DNA of 64,000 nt from JBGSMX01 sp963790405 (lineage in GTDB: Bacteria; Actinomycetota; Coriobacteriia; Anaerosomatales; JAGXFU01). Every line of letters begins with the position of its first letter. The stretch's first letter is position 1. Positions 36,901 through 46,727 of this stretch are shown piece by piece. Under the pieces are notes generated by a model. That model made no database searches. It saw nothing but the letters and a program-made list of their open reading frames with translations, and was not told the origin of the DNA. The stretch spans positions 310,001-374,000 of the forward strand of contig CAWBOJ010000003.1 of assembly GCA_963790405.1 (NCBI GenBank), read 5' to 3'. The position numbers and the translations under genes were made by a program.

Positions 36901-39900
36901 CGAGGCGGCACCCGGTACTGCGGATGCCACGTGCGGCGTCGATCGCACGGCACCCGGCAGCTGGAGCGATCCAATGCCCGATGACTGGGTCAACACGCAG
37001 CGGCCCACGTGCACCTACACCGTGACCGATCCGCTGAGCGGGCTCCAGGCCGAGCCCGTACGCACCGACTCGATCGTCGTGTCCGGCGAGAAGGTAGTGG
37101 ATGTGGCATTCAGCGCGCCGCAGAGACTCTGGGTCTCGGACGGTACAAGGGTCGGCGGCGTGGACGCGTCGGATCCCCACGCGCTCGTGCTTGGTGGCGG
37201 CGTGGACCTCGCTGCGGGACTGTGTGACCTGTATGCGACCTCCGACGGACAGGGGCTGCTCGTATCGGCCGGCGAGGGCGGTATGTACTACCTCGACTCT
37301 ACCGATGTCGACGCGCCGGCCGTCCTCGGCGCGCTGAACAAGGCCACCGTGGTCGAGATCGAGTGCCCGGACCTGGCCAGCTACCACAAGGGTGGACGCA
37401 TCGCCTTCGCCATAGATGGCGTCTCGGGCATCCTCACGTCATTCGACGTCACCGATCCTACAAGCATAGAGGGCGTCTCGCAGGCTGAGACGTTCTCTTC
37501 TGTACCCGCAGCGATGGCGAGCGCCGACGGGTGGCCATACATCGTCGCGGGTGTCGGAGATAGTCTGATCGTGGTGGATGTCACGGATCCGAGTGACATG
37601 CGGACTGTGGACCAGTTGGGGATCGGCTCGTCGGTGGCAGATGTTGTCACCGACGGCTCGGTGATCCATGCGGTGTTTGCCGATGGCAGGATCTACACGG
37701 TGACTTGGAGCGACAAGGACGGCTTCGGGACTCCGGCGTCGACCCAGCCGACCCAGCCGACGATGCTGGCACTCCACGGCTCGCACGTGTACGCAGGCTC
37801 GTACAGCGGCGGGTTTGCGGTCGTCGACACTCTCGACCCCGACAATCCCGCGGTGGAGTTCGAGCTGCCGGGTGACGGTTACGACGCGCGTGCCATCGCG
37901 GCAGCGGGTGGATTCATCGCGTATGCCGAACAGGGCGATGTGTCCCTGTACACCCACGGCGAAGCCATGTACTCGTATTCGATCGATGGTGGAGCCACGT
38001 GGAGCGAGTGGCTCACGGCCACGAACCCCAGCGGTGACGTGAACACTGCCGTTACGCTGTCAGCCGTCGACGTCCCGTTCGATCAGGACAGCGCTACCGC
38101 GAACCAGGTTCGATTCCGGGTCGGCGACGCAATGGGGACCCCGGCGGTGAGTCCGGCCGTGACGGTCCCGATCGACACGGCGATAGGCACGGTAACTCCG
38201 GCCTCAGAGACGCACCCCGTGGAGACGACCTGGTACTCGGCGAACGACTCCGTGTTCACGTGGAGTGCGCCGTCCGATCTCTCCGGCATCACGGGCTACT
38301 CGTACGTCCTGTCGACGAGCAGCTCGACCGTTCCCGACACTTCGAGTGAAGGCGTGCCGACCGTCGCGAACTTCTACGATTCAGCAGACGGCCAGTGGTA
38401 CTTCCGCATCCGTGCCTGCGATGCCGCGGGGAACTGGGGCGCGACCACGACGCGGGGCATCCGCATCGACACCACCATGCCGAGCGGGACGTTCGTTCTG
38501 AACGACGATGACACGTATGTCACATCGACCTCGGTCACGTGCGATTCCGCCATGACCGACGGCGGCTCGGGGATGAGCGAGATGCGCTTCCAGATCGACT
38601 CGGGATCCTGGGGTGCATGGATGCCGTACTCGGCGAGCTACACGCTCGCCCTGGGTGTGGGTGAAGGCACGCGCAACGTCGACGCCGAGTTCCGAGACAC
38701 CGCTGGCAACGTGCGCACTGCCTCGGACGACATCATCGTCGACACGGTTGCGCCGACGATGTACTCGATTGCGCCCGACCCCCAGCAGAACCCGGATCAA
38801 CCCTACGGCTCGCGCGACGTCTACATCACCTGGACGACGTACATGGACGCCTCGATGGTAGACGCGTTCTCCTACGAGTTCGATCAGGTGGCGGACACCA
38901 CGCCGGATACGACTCCCGATGCCGAGATGGTCGAGATCACGTACGAGGACCTCGCCGACGGCACGTACTATTTCCACATTCGGCCGCACGACCGCGCTGG
39001 GAACTGGGGCCCCACCATGCATCGGGCCATCATTATCGATGGGACGGCTCCCACAGGGACCATGTCGGTCAACTCCGGGGCTACGTACACGAACAGCCGG
39101 ACGGTGAATGTGAATAGCGCGATGACGGACGCGAGTCTGTTCCTGATGCGGATATCGGTCGACGGGGGCGCAACGTGGCTCTCCGATCTTACTGACTATC
39201 TTGCGACGAGGCAGGTAACGCTTCCCGCTGGTGACGGGACCAAGACGGTCAAGGTGCAGTACCAGGACACGTCTTTGCCGCCCAACATGGCCGAGAAGAC
39301 GGACACGATCGTGCTCGATACGACGCCGCCGACAGATCCCATCGTGACGAGTTCTAGCCACGCGGAGGGCTCGCCAACGAGTGACAGTACGATCGATTTC
39401 GTTCTGTCAGGGGCGACCGACGTTCTCTCGGGGGTCGACGGTTTCGGCATCTCGCTCACGCGCAATACGACCGAGACCCCAAGCTTCATGACCCACGATG
39501 CCGTGAGTGGGGGGCTCGAGTTCACGACGATGCCGGTTGCCGATGGCACCTGGTACCTCAACGTGAGCACCTACGACAACGCTGGCAACCACACCGGTAC
39601 GGTGCACTACGGGCCGATCATCATCGATTCTGTTGAGCCGACGATCGCAACGCTGGCTAGCACGACGCATCCCAATCCCGACGTGTGGTATCCCGGACGC
39701 ATTGGCACCTTCGAGTGGAGTGCGGATCCGGATGGTAGCGGCATCGCTGGCTACTCGTACGCCTCCGACAAGGTCGCGGACACGATCCCAGATGAGGTGT
39801 CGGAGGGGACCGACGTGACGTTCACCTCTCCACCGTTCACCGACGGGGAGTCGTACTTCCACGTGCGCGCGCTTGACGGTGCGGGCAACTGGGGGCCGAC

Positions 39901-41149
39901 CACTCACGTGAGAATCCGAGTCGATGGCACGAAGCCCAGCGGCACCATGAAGCTCGACGGTGGTGCGGCCACCACGCAGGAGCTGCAGGTCACCGTGAAC
40001 TCCTCGGTCACTGATGTACACGCGATGACCATGCGGTTCTCGACTTCGAGCGGATCGACCTGGAGCTCGTGGAAGACGTACGCCGCGCAGTCGAGCGTCA
40101 CGCTTCCTGAAGACGTGGGGGACAAGACGGTACTCGCGCAATACCGCGATGTGGCCGGCAACGTGTTGGAGCTGTCGGACTCGATCACGCTCGAGGATGC
40201 ACTGCCCGATGGGCTGCTGGATCGCTGGGACGGTGCCGATCGCTATGCGACGGCGTGTGTGATCAGCGCAGAGTCGTTCCCGGATGGCGCCGATACGGTC
40301 GTCATCGCAACAGGTGTCGAGTTCGCCGACGCGCTTGCGGCATCAGGGCTTGCGGGTGCCTATGAGGCCCCGCTGCTGCTCACGAAGCCGACGTCGCTGC
40401 CGGCTGCGGTCGCTTCGGAGATCAAGCGACTCGGCGTGAAGAGGGCGGTCATCGCGGGTGGAACCAGCGCTGTCTCTGCTGGCGTCGCGTCGGCGATCGA
40501 CGGCATCAGCGGGGTCAGTGTCGACCGCATCGCAGGCACCAATCGCTACGAGACGGCCGCGCTCGTCGCCGACAGGATCGCAAGCGTGACCGGCATAGAC
40601 TTCTCACACAAAGCGTTCGTCGCTCGCGGCGATGACTTCGCGGACGCGCTCGCGGTCTCGCCGCTTGCGTACAGCCAGGGGATGCCGGTCTTGCTCGTCA
40701 AGACGACGTCTTTGCCGGGTCAAACGTCCGGAGCCATCGCGCGCAACTCGATAACCGAGTGCATCATTTCGGGAGGCGCCGCTGCGGTTTCCGAGGGCGT
40801 GAAGGCCCAGATCGACGGGTTGTCCGGCGTGAGCGTGCAGCGCTGGTATGGCGCCGATCGCTACGCAACCGCAGCCGATGTTGCGACGAAGGGTATCGGA
40901 CGGAATTGGGCGGGCTGGCAGTTCGTCGGCGTCGCCACGGGTACATCGTTCCCGGATGCGCTGGGCGGCGGTGTCGCCAGCGGTTCGTTCGAGGGTGTCC
41001 TGCTCATGACGAAGCCTGCATCGCTTTCGTCAGCCACGCGCAGTGCGCTCAACGCTCACGCAGCCGACATCGATTGCTGCCGTGTCTACGGTGGGGTAGG
41101 GGCCGTGACTGAGAGTGTGGAAAGCGAGATTTCCTCGATTCTGCACTAG
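33902..41149 (+). CDS. giant secreted surface protein with CWB2 wall-binding repeats, two compensating frameshifts
   Basis: About 2,415 residues. Signal peptide MLRVFAVLCLIVALVAMATL. N-terminal Gly/Ala-rich beta-helix region (GGAVTIKASRL, GGKGGTVTVRSARL, GGDGGDGGTVSA), then a carbohydrate-binding-like domain (YVVEDGQALYVGVRNNDNTN). Next come repeated Ig/OmpL47-like modules (YQYSINGGSTWSTW, YSYSIDGGATWSEW, DAAGNWGATT, DRAGNWGPTM, DGAGNWGPTT) with an LVIVD-type propeller part inserted near 37100-37950 (VAGVGDSLIVVDVTDPSDMR). Three CWB2 repeats of about 95 residues end the protein (RWDGADRYATA, RIAGTNRYETA, RWYGADRYATA). Frame changes near 34180 and 35195 restore each other. SD GGAGAGGCGGG. It should be anchored to the cell wall and display a long stalk. 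Confidence 0.9.
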
Positions 41150-41180
41150 ACGCGCGTACCCGCGAACACGTGATCATAGG

Positions 41181-41210
41181 AGGGCCGTCCGCACTCGTGC
41201 GAGCGGCCTT
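41181..41210 (+). terminator. terminator after the giant surface protein
   Basis: Hairpin AGGGCCG-TC-CGCA / TGCG-AG-CGGCCTT with a 2-nt internal loop and CTCG terminal loop, 30 bp after the stop, followed by CCTGCTGCTTT. Confidence 0.5.
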
Positions 41211-41261
41211 CCTGCTGCTTTGGGAATGTACCGGGTGTAGCCCCCTGGCAGGAGGACTCCC

Positions 41262-42716
41262 GTGGACAAATCCGCGACTGCACCGACAATCCTGGTCGTC
41301 TTCGGCGCGACAGGTGATCTCATGGCGCGCAAGATCGTGCCGTCGCTCTACTACCTGATGGGCAAAGGCCAGCTACCCGAACGGTTCGCAGCCATCGGGT
41401 TCGGACGTCGCGCGTGGAGTGACGAGGACATGCGCACGCACGTGCGCGGGATTCTCAGCGAGCACTATCCTCTCGCACCTGCTGCGGATGCGGCCGGGTT
41501 GGCTCATCTGTTCACCTACGCCCGCGGGACGTTCGATGATGCCGAGGCGTATGTGCAACTTGCGCAGCAGCTGAGTGCCATCGAAAACGAATGGGGGGTA
41601 TGCGCCAACAAGCTCTTCTACTTGGCCGTACCGCCCCAGCACTACCGCACCATCTTCCAGCACCTTGCCGACGGCGGGCTCACGCAGTCATGCAGTGACT
41701 TGACCGGATGGACGCGCGTGCTCGTGGAGAAGCCGTTCGGCAACGACCAGACCACTTCGCGCGAGCTGGATGAGCTTCTCGGCAGCTTGTTCTCCGAGCA
41801 GCAGATCTACCGGATCGACCACTACCTGGCCAAGGAGATGCTGCAAGGCATCCTGAACTTCCGCTTCACGAACAACCTGTTCGAGGCCTCGTGGGACCGC
41901 TCGGCGATCGAGTCGATCGAGATCACACTGCACGAGACGATCGGTGCCGAGAAGCGCGGGGCGTTCTATGACGGCGTCGGCGCGTTGCGCGATGTCGGCC
42001 AGAACCACCTGTTGCAGATGCTCGCGCTGGTCACGATGGACCAGCCCGCCGCACGCGGAGCCGCAGCCATCCGCGAGGCGCGCGCGAGTGCCGTGCGCGA
42101 CCTTGTTGCGCCGATGACTCGCGAGCAGGTGACGCACGACACCTATCGGTCGCAGTACGAGGGATTTCGCGACATAGATGGAGTCTCGGACGATTCTGCG
42201 ACAGAGACGTACTTCAAGCTGCGCACGCACCTGCGCGGCCGGCGTTGGGCCGGTGTCCCGGTGACGATGGAATCGGGCAAGCGCATCGGCGAAGTGTGCA
42301 AGCGTATCGTCGTCAACTTCAAGCACCCACACCCCTGCATGTGCGACAGCGGGAAGCACTACACCAACCAGGTCGTGTTCCAGCTCGAGCCCAACGACAC
42401 CATCAAGATCGTCTTCTGGGCCAAGAAGCCCGGCTTTGACGACGAGGTCGAGCGGCGCGAGTTCAGCTTCTTCCTCTACGAGAAGGAGGAGAAAGCGCAG
42501 TACGTCGAGGAGTACGCGCGGCTCCTGCTCGACGCGTTCCGCGGCGAACAGACGCTGTTCGTGTCCACCGACGAGATCCGCTCCATGTGGGAATTCATCG
42601 ATCCGATCACCGAGGCGTGGGCCTCAGGCGCCGTGCCGCTCGACACCTATGAGCCCGACACTCAGCAGGCGCCCGAGCGTGCCGATGAATCGCTTGCCAA
42701 GGGCCCTGCGCGCCGC
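41262..42716 (+). CDS. zwf: glucose-6-phosphate 1-dehydrogenase, N-terminal part of a Zwf-Gnd fusion
   Basis: A complete G6PDH of about 480 residues: FGATGDLMARKIVPSLYYLM (NADP loop, GATGDL), RVLVEKPFGND, RIDHYLAKEMLQGILNFRFT (active-site RIDHYLxKE), EITLHETIGAEKRGAFYDGV and C-terminal WEFIDPITEAWASG. No stop follows: the frame passes through an acidic linker (YEPDTQQAPERADESLAKG) directly into a 6-phosphogluconate dehydrogenase (VGVAGLGKMGVGVARNLIDH). The ORF stays open to 43151. It starts GTG 41262 after GGCAGGAGG. First enzyme of the oxidative pentose-phosphate pathway; the fusion would join steps 1 and 3. Confidence 0.9.
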
Positions 42717-43631
42717 CAGGTCGGAGTGGCAGGGCTAGGCAAGATGGGTGTCGGCGTGGCGCGCAACCTGATCGACCACGGCTGGGACGTTGTCGGCTAC
42801 AACCGCACCGCGGCGCGAGTGGACGAGCTGCTGCCGGACGGCCTCACGGGCGCGTACACGCTCGAGGAGCTGGTCGACGTACTCGATCGCCCGCGCATCG
42901 TGTGGCTCATGCTCACGGCCGGAGACGCTGTCGAGGCGGCGCTCTTCGGCGATGAAGCGAGCGGGGCCGCCGGGCTTCTCGGCTTGCTCGACGAGGGCGA
43001 TGTCGTCATCGACGGCGGCAACTCGTTGCTACAAGGATGCCGCTCGGCGGGCGGCGTCACTGGCGCAACGCGGCATTCACTATCTCGATTGCGGGACGAG
43101 TGGTGGACCGTACGGGGCGCGTCACGGTGCGTGTCTCATGATCGGCGGTGAGCGTGAGGTCTTCGAGCGCGCCGAGCCGGTGTTTGCCGACATCGCCCAG
43201 GCCGATGGGCTACCAGTTCTTCGAAGGCCACGGCGCGGGCCACTTCGTGAAGATGGTTCACAACGGGATCGAGTACGGGATGATGCAGGCCATAGCCGAG
43301 GGCTTCCAGATCATGAAGCGCGCGCCTTTGGAACTCGATCTCGAGCGCGTGGCTGACGTCTACCAGAACGGCAGTGTCATCGAGTCGCGTCTGATCGGCT
43401 GGCTAGAAGATGCGTTCGCCGAGCTCGGACAGGACCTCGAGTCAGCGAATCCGTACTGTGGCGCACACGGGCGAGGGTGCGTGGACCGTCGAGGCCGCCG
43501 AGGAGCTCGGACTGAAGGCGGCCATCATTCAAGGGGCGCTCGACTTTCGGGTTGAGTCCGAGAGAGATCCCAGCTACGCCGGGCGTGTCTTGTCGGCGCT
43601 GCGCAATCAGTTCGGGGGCCACGCGCTGTGA
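42717..43631 (+). pseudogene. gnd: 6-phosphogluconate dehydrogenase, short type, C-terminal part of the fusion, three frameshifts
   Basis: NAD(P) domain VGVAGLGKMGVGVARNLI, then LLDEGDVVIDGGNSL in the zwf frame. After about 43035 the next frame gives RGIHYLDCGTSGGPYGARHG, then from about 43205 FEGHGAGHFVKMVHNGIEYG (catalytic GHxVKMVHNGIEY) and from about 43455 VAHTGEGAWTVEAAEELGLK to the end (SALRNQFGGHAL). Each step is the same direction, so three single-base indels. Total about 300 residues, the length of short GndA/YqeC-type enzymes and half that of E. coli Gnd. The motifs are intact, so consensus error is likely. It decarboxylates 6-phosphogluconate to ribulose 5-phosphate. Confidence 0.85.
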
Positions 43632-43638
43632 GAAGCGG

Positions 43639-43854
43639 TCAGTTTGCTAGCAGCTGCTCGACGCGGTCGTGCTCGGTCGGCAACATGAAGGACGGCACGT
43701 TGTCGCGTCCCAAGCAGTGGATAGCGCGATAGCGCGCGCAGTCCTCACACCTGTCTGCGCAGTAGTGCTCCTTCATCATGTGATTGAGCTCGGGGGAGTA
43801 GCCTCCGCCGTCATCGAAGAACGTGCACGTTTGTAGGAGTTCGCAGCGATACAT
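43639..43854 (-). CDS. CARYR-type small Cys-rich protein, copy 1
   Basis: 71 residues from ATG 43854: MYRCELLQTCTFFDDGGGYS, HMMKEHYCADRCEDCARYRA and GRDNVPSFMLPTEHDRVEQL. It aligns along its whole length with the product of 46288-46512: shared C..L..C.FF, YC, CARYR, GR.NVPS and the acidic C-terminus. Five or six Cys suggest a metal or FeS site. An earlier in-frame ATG at 43911 adds non-conserved residues. Convergent with gnd. Confidence 0.7.
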   Translation of the reverse strand: MYRCELLQTCTFFDDGGGYSPELNHMMKEHYCADRCEDCARYRAIHCLGRDNVPSFMLPTEHDRVEQLLAN

Positions 43855-43959
43855 CCCGATCCCCAGTCTGTGATTTGCTTCACCAAGAAGTATGCACGCC
43901 TCCGGAGCCACCGGGGGTTAAGTGGGATGAACTGAGGTTGCGCTCCGATGAGCTGCGGG

Positions 43960-43975
43960 AGTGACCGCGGTCACT
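43960..43975. repeat. 16-bp perfect palindrome
   Basis: AGTGACCGCGGTCACT, overlapping the stop codon of the minus-strand beta-propeller gene. No T tract, so not an intrinsic terminator; an operator or a chance dyad. Confidence 0.35.
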
Positions 43976-45581
43976 TCACCAGTTCGACGAGATGCTGTTG
44001 CCAGCGGCCTCCGCCGCCGGTGGCGAGTTCCTCGTAGCTCGGGATTGCGTAGACGCGCATGCGCGAGTCGAGGAAGTCCGAGAATACCAGCGTGCGACCA
44101 TCGTCAGAGACATCGAGTGCCGTGCACTGATTGCCGCCGACGATCGCGTCAAGCGGTGTTCCCGAGGCGGTGTCGTACAGCAGGATCGTGCCCCACTCCG
44201 GACCGGGGATGTAGTACGAGACTGCGTTGTTCTCTCCTCGGCACGAGACGTAGAGGATGCGACCGTCGGGGGAGAGGTCGATGGTGTTGGGTTTCTCGTC
44301 GGTGTCGACGAACTTGGTCGTCGCGCCCGTGGCCATGTCGTGGATCCAGACGCAGTCGAGCGACATGTCCGAGATGTAGAGCTTGCCGGTCTCGGCGTTC
44401 CCCACGATATGGCGCAGGGCGCCATTGCTGTCGAACAGATCAGTGATCACGCCAGTGGCCAGGTCGATCTTCTGCAGCTCGCCACCTCCGAAGCCCGCGA
44501 CGTAGAGCGCGGCCCCGTCTGCGGTGGCGTAGAGGCCCCGCGGGGTGTCGGCCGTCGCGATCCGCGTGCGCAACGCGCCGGTCTCCAGGTCGATCACGGA
44601 CACGTCGTCACCGGACCAGTTGGCGGCGTACAGCGTCTTCTCGTCCGGCGAGAGTTCGACGACTTTGGTCCATGCGCTTTCGGTATCGAACGTGCGCGTC
44701 ACGGCTCGCGTTGCAGCGTCGATCTCGAACACTTCGGCAGTCTCCATCTGGCTCGCATACGCTGTCGCGCCGTCGTTCGTGAAGACGATCTCGACTGCTC
44801 CGTTGACGCCCAGGTCGATGGTGTCTGCGAGCAGCATGGTCTCGAGATCCCAGATCTCGATCGACGGGGGCCCGTCAAGCACCGTTGCCCACAGCTCGCG
44901 TCCATCTGGCGTGATCTGCACGCCCTTGGGCGCTCCGGCGCTCTGCAGCATGCCTTGGCACGCCACGAGCTGTCCTTCGGGATCGAGCCAGACCTCGAGA
45001 TCAGCCGAGCAGTCCAGGAAGAACTCCCGCGTGTAGGGGTTGTGCCCCGGGCACGCAACCTCGATCGTGACGTTCCCTGCAGGCAGCTTCCCTTCGGCAG
45101 AACCCGTGCCCGAGAGTGCGTCACCCGACTGAGCGGTGATGCGGCACTCGGCGTTGTCCGGATGGGCGAGAAGCGACACCTGACACGGGAGCGGCTCGAG
45201 CGCAAACGCGAACTCATTCGAGCCGAAGCGCGTGACCTCCACCTGGGTCGCGAGCGGCGCGAAGCCGGTGCGAGTCACTGCGACGTCGTAGGTTCCGGGC
45301 TCGAGGTCGGTGGCCTGCAGTGTCCCGGATGCCTCGCTGCTGCATGCGATCACGGTGCAGTCACCCGGGGAGGCCGCGAACGTCGCCTCGACCGGGCGCG
45401 TGTAGAAGAACGCAGCAGCTGCAACTACGGCGACGATCACCGCGAGGCCGAGAACCCACGCCAGGCTCGGTGTGCGCCGCCTGGGGCGCCCGTAGGTGCT
45501 GATGGCCGAGCGACCGGTGCCCCCCATGCGGGGCGCACGACTTCGCGAGTACGCGCGCATCGCGCGCCGAGTGCGGCTCAA
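43971..45581 (-). CDS. membrane-anchored PEGA/YVTN beta-propeller protein
   Basis: 536 residues starting TTG 45581, supported by GAGGAG 8 bp upstream and a TTGA overlap with the preceding stop. The N-terminus is very Arg-rich (RTRRAMRAYSRSRAPRMGG), followed by TM LGLAVIVAVVAAAAFFYTR. The outside begins with a PEGA-like domain (LEPGTYDVAVTRTGFAPLAT) and continues as a seven-bladed-type propeller of about 45-residue YVTN repeats (SPDEKTLYAANWSGDDVSVI, TADGAALYVAGFGGGELQKI, SPDGRILYVSCRGENNAVSY). Possible surface binding or assembly role. It is coupled to a SLOG protein, an unexplained pair. Confidence 0.8.
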   Translation of the reverse strand: MSRTRRAMRAYSRSRAPRMGGTGRSAISTYGRPRRRTPSLAWVLGLAVIVAVVAAAAFFYTRPVEATFAASPGDCTVIACSSEASGTLQATDLEPGTYDVAVTRTGFAPLATQVEVTRFGSNEFAFALEPLPCQVSLLAHPDNAECRITAQSGDALSGTGSAEGKLPAGNVTIEVACPGHNPYTREFFLDCSADLEVWLDPEGQLVACQGMLQSAGAPKGVQITPDGRELWATVLDGPPSIEIWDLETMLLADTIDLGVNGAVEIVFTNDGATAYASQMETAEVFEIDAATRAVTRTFDTESAWTKVVELSPDEKTLYAANWSGDDVSVIDLETGALRTRIATADTPRGLYATADGAALYVAGFGGGELQKIDLATGVITDLFDSNGALRHIVGNAETGKLYISDMSLDCVWIHDMATGATTKFVDTDEKPNTIDLSPDGRILYVSCRGENNAVSYYIPGPEWGTILLYDTASGTPLDAIVGGNQCTALDVSDDGRTLVFSDFLDSRMRVYAIPSYEELATGGGGRWQQHLVELVK

Positions 45582-46072
45582 GTGGCGAGCTCCTCGGCGA
45601 GGAAGCGGGAGACGAGCTCGACCGCCTGTCCGGGCGACGACGCGCTCACGAGGCGTCCGGACGCTCGGTACCCGGCAAACAGCTCGCCGAGGTCGAGGCC
45701 GAGGGTGATGACAGGACGCCCGAGCTTGAGCGCATGCGCGACCTCGGAGATCGTGCCGGCACCTCCGGCGAGCGCGATCACGACACGGCTGCTGAGCACG
45801 TTGATGACGTTGCGGGCGTCGCCCATGCCGGTGAGGATCGGGATGTCGATGTCGCCGGCGAGACGGTCCGTGTCTTCATCCGGGAGCACGCCGATGGTGA
45901 GCCCGCCAGCTTCATGAGCCCCTGCAGCTGAGGCGGCCATAACCCCGCAGGCGCGTCCTCCGTTGAGCAGCACCCATCCGCGCTCGGCGATGAGCCGGCC
46001 CAGCTCGCGAGCAACGGTCTCGGTCGCAGCGTCTGCCGAACCACCGCCCATGATGCCGATGATGGTTCTCAC
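45578..46072 (-). CDS. TIGR00725/SLOG-fold protein (LOG-like)
   Basis: 164 residues from GTG 46072 (GGGAG six bases upstream). Nucleotide-binding Rossmann fold: IIGIMGGGSADAATE, GWVLLNGGRACGVMAASAAG, TIGVLPDEDT, VVIALAGGAGTISEVAHALK (the GGxGTxxE active-site motif of LOG/MoCo-carrier-like proteins) and LGRPVITLGLDLGE. Stop overlaps the start of the propeller gene by 4 bp. It binds a nucleotide-like ligand; a phosphoribohydrolase function is possible but the PGGxGTxxE motif has Ala for Pro. Confidence 0.82.
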   Translation of the reverse strand: MRTIIGIMGGGSADAATETVARELGRLIAERGWVLLNGGRACGVMAASAAGAHEAGGLTIGVLPDEDTDRLAGDIDIPILTGMGDARNVINVLSSRVVIALAGGAGTISEVAHALKLGRPVITLGLDLGELFAGYRASGRLVSASSPGQAVELVSRFLAEELAT

Positions 46073-46173
46073 GCGATCTCCCTCCCGGGCGACCAATCGT
46101 TCCTACCGGCCACCTAGACACACTATAGCCGAGCGCATCTTCGAGCTGATGCTCGACTTCAACGCACGCGCAC

Positions 46174-46216
46174 TACCCCCAGGGGTATTGGCGAGACGTG
46201 CCGTCGTGTGTTTAGT
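46174..46216 (+). promoter_or_regulatory. CsoR-like GC palindrome overlapping a promoter of the Cys-rich gene
   Basis: TACCCC-CA-GGGGTA (46174-46187) abuts TTGGCG, 17 bp, TTTAGT. The G-tract/TA palindrome resembles the operators of CsoR/CstR/RcnR repressors. The transcript would start about 65 bp before the ATG of the CARYR protein. The -35 and -10 are only moderate; no regulator gene is in the window. Confidence 0.4.
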
Positions 46217-46287
46217 TAGTGAACGGAATAACGCATTCTTGGTTTCGGTTGCAGTCCGTCGATGGTCGTCCTTGGAGAGTGAGATTC

Positions 46288-46512
46288 ATGAGTGACTGTA
46301 CCTGCCTGTCTGCCTGTCCGTTCTTTCTCGGCAAGATGGCCAACATGCCAAGCATGTCTGAGATGCTGAAGCAGCGGTACTGCCACGGAGACTGGGAGAA
46401 GTGCGCGCGCTATCGTGTCTTCGCCGAATTTGGCCGTGAAAACGTGCCGTCCGATCTGTTTCCCAACGAAAATGAGCGCGCCGACCAGGTGCTCGTCGAA
46501 CTGCGGGCGTAG
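46288..46512 (+). CDS. CARYR-type small Cys-rich protein, copy 2
   Basis: 74 residues from ATG 46288 (GGAGAG 8 bp upstream): MSDCTCLSACPFFLGKMANM, MLKQRYCHGDWEKCARYRVF and GRENVPSDLFPNENERADQV. Paralogue of the 43639-43854 product. Conserved features: C-x5-C-x-FF, YC-x5-C-ARYR, GR-x-NVPS. The Cys set suggests metal or FeS binding. A GC palindrome overlaps its likely promoter. Function unknown. Confidence 0.75.
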   Translation: MSDCTCLSACPFFLGKMANMPSMSEMLKQRYCHGDWEKCARYRVFAEFGRENVPSDLFPNENERADQVLVELRA

Positions 46513-46530
46513 CCGGGCCGCTGCAACGCA

Positions 46531-46560
46531 GAAGGCCCCGCCGGAGCGGAGCCTTCTCTG
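46531..46560 (+). terminator. terminator between the Cys-rich gene and tRNA-Arg
   Basis: GAAGGCCCCGC-CGGA-GCGGAGCCTTC stem with one mismatch, followed by TCTGTATTC. It lies 18 bp after the stop and just before the convergent tRNA-Arg. Confidence 0.55.
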
Positions 46561-46568
46561 TATTCGTG

Positions 46569-46644
46569 TGGTGCGCCCTGCAGGATTCGAACCTGCGACC
46601 TTTCGGTTCGTAGCCGAACGCTCTATCCACTGAGCTAAGGGCGC
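46569..46644 (-). tRNA. tRNA-Arg (anticodon ACG)
   Basis: 76-nt cloverleaf: acceptor GCGCCCT/AGGGCGC, anticodon loop CTACGAA between TTCGG and CCGAA, GGTTCGAATCC T arm, encoded CCA. Decodes CGN after A34 deamination, the reaction of TadA (gene 1.4 kb away). Confidence 0.95.
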
Positions 46645-46727
46645 GCTTGTGCGGGACTTGCGGCCATCTACGACCAAGACCCGATTCGAGCTTTGCAATC
46701 CTGCCAGCAGGCAGGCGAAATGTCAAC

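Noticed and set aside
35400..40200. CRISPR-like or tandem DNA repeats
   Set aside because: Repetition is at protein level (Ig-like and GNWG modules) with diverged codons and no regular spacers.
41149..41262. Possible small ORF between the surface protein and zwf
   Set aside because: Region is a hairpin terminator and the zwf SD; no codon bias.
43992..45917. 641-codon plus-strand open frame opposite the propeller and SLOG genes
   Set aside because: Antisense shadow of high-GC coding sequence; Arg/His-rich, no domain, while the minus-strand proteins have clear folds and SD sites.
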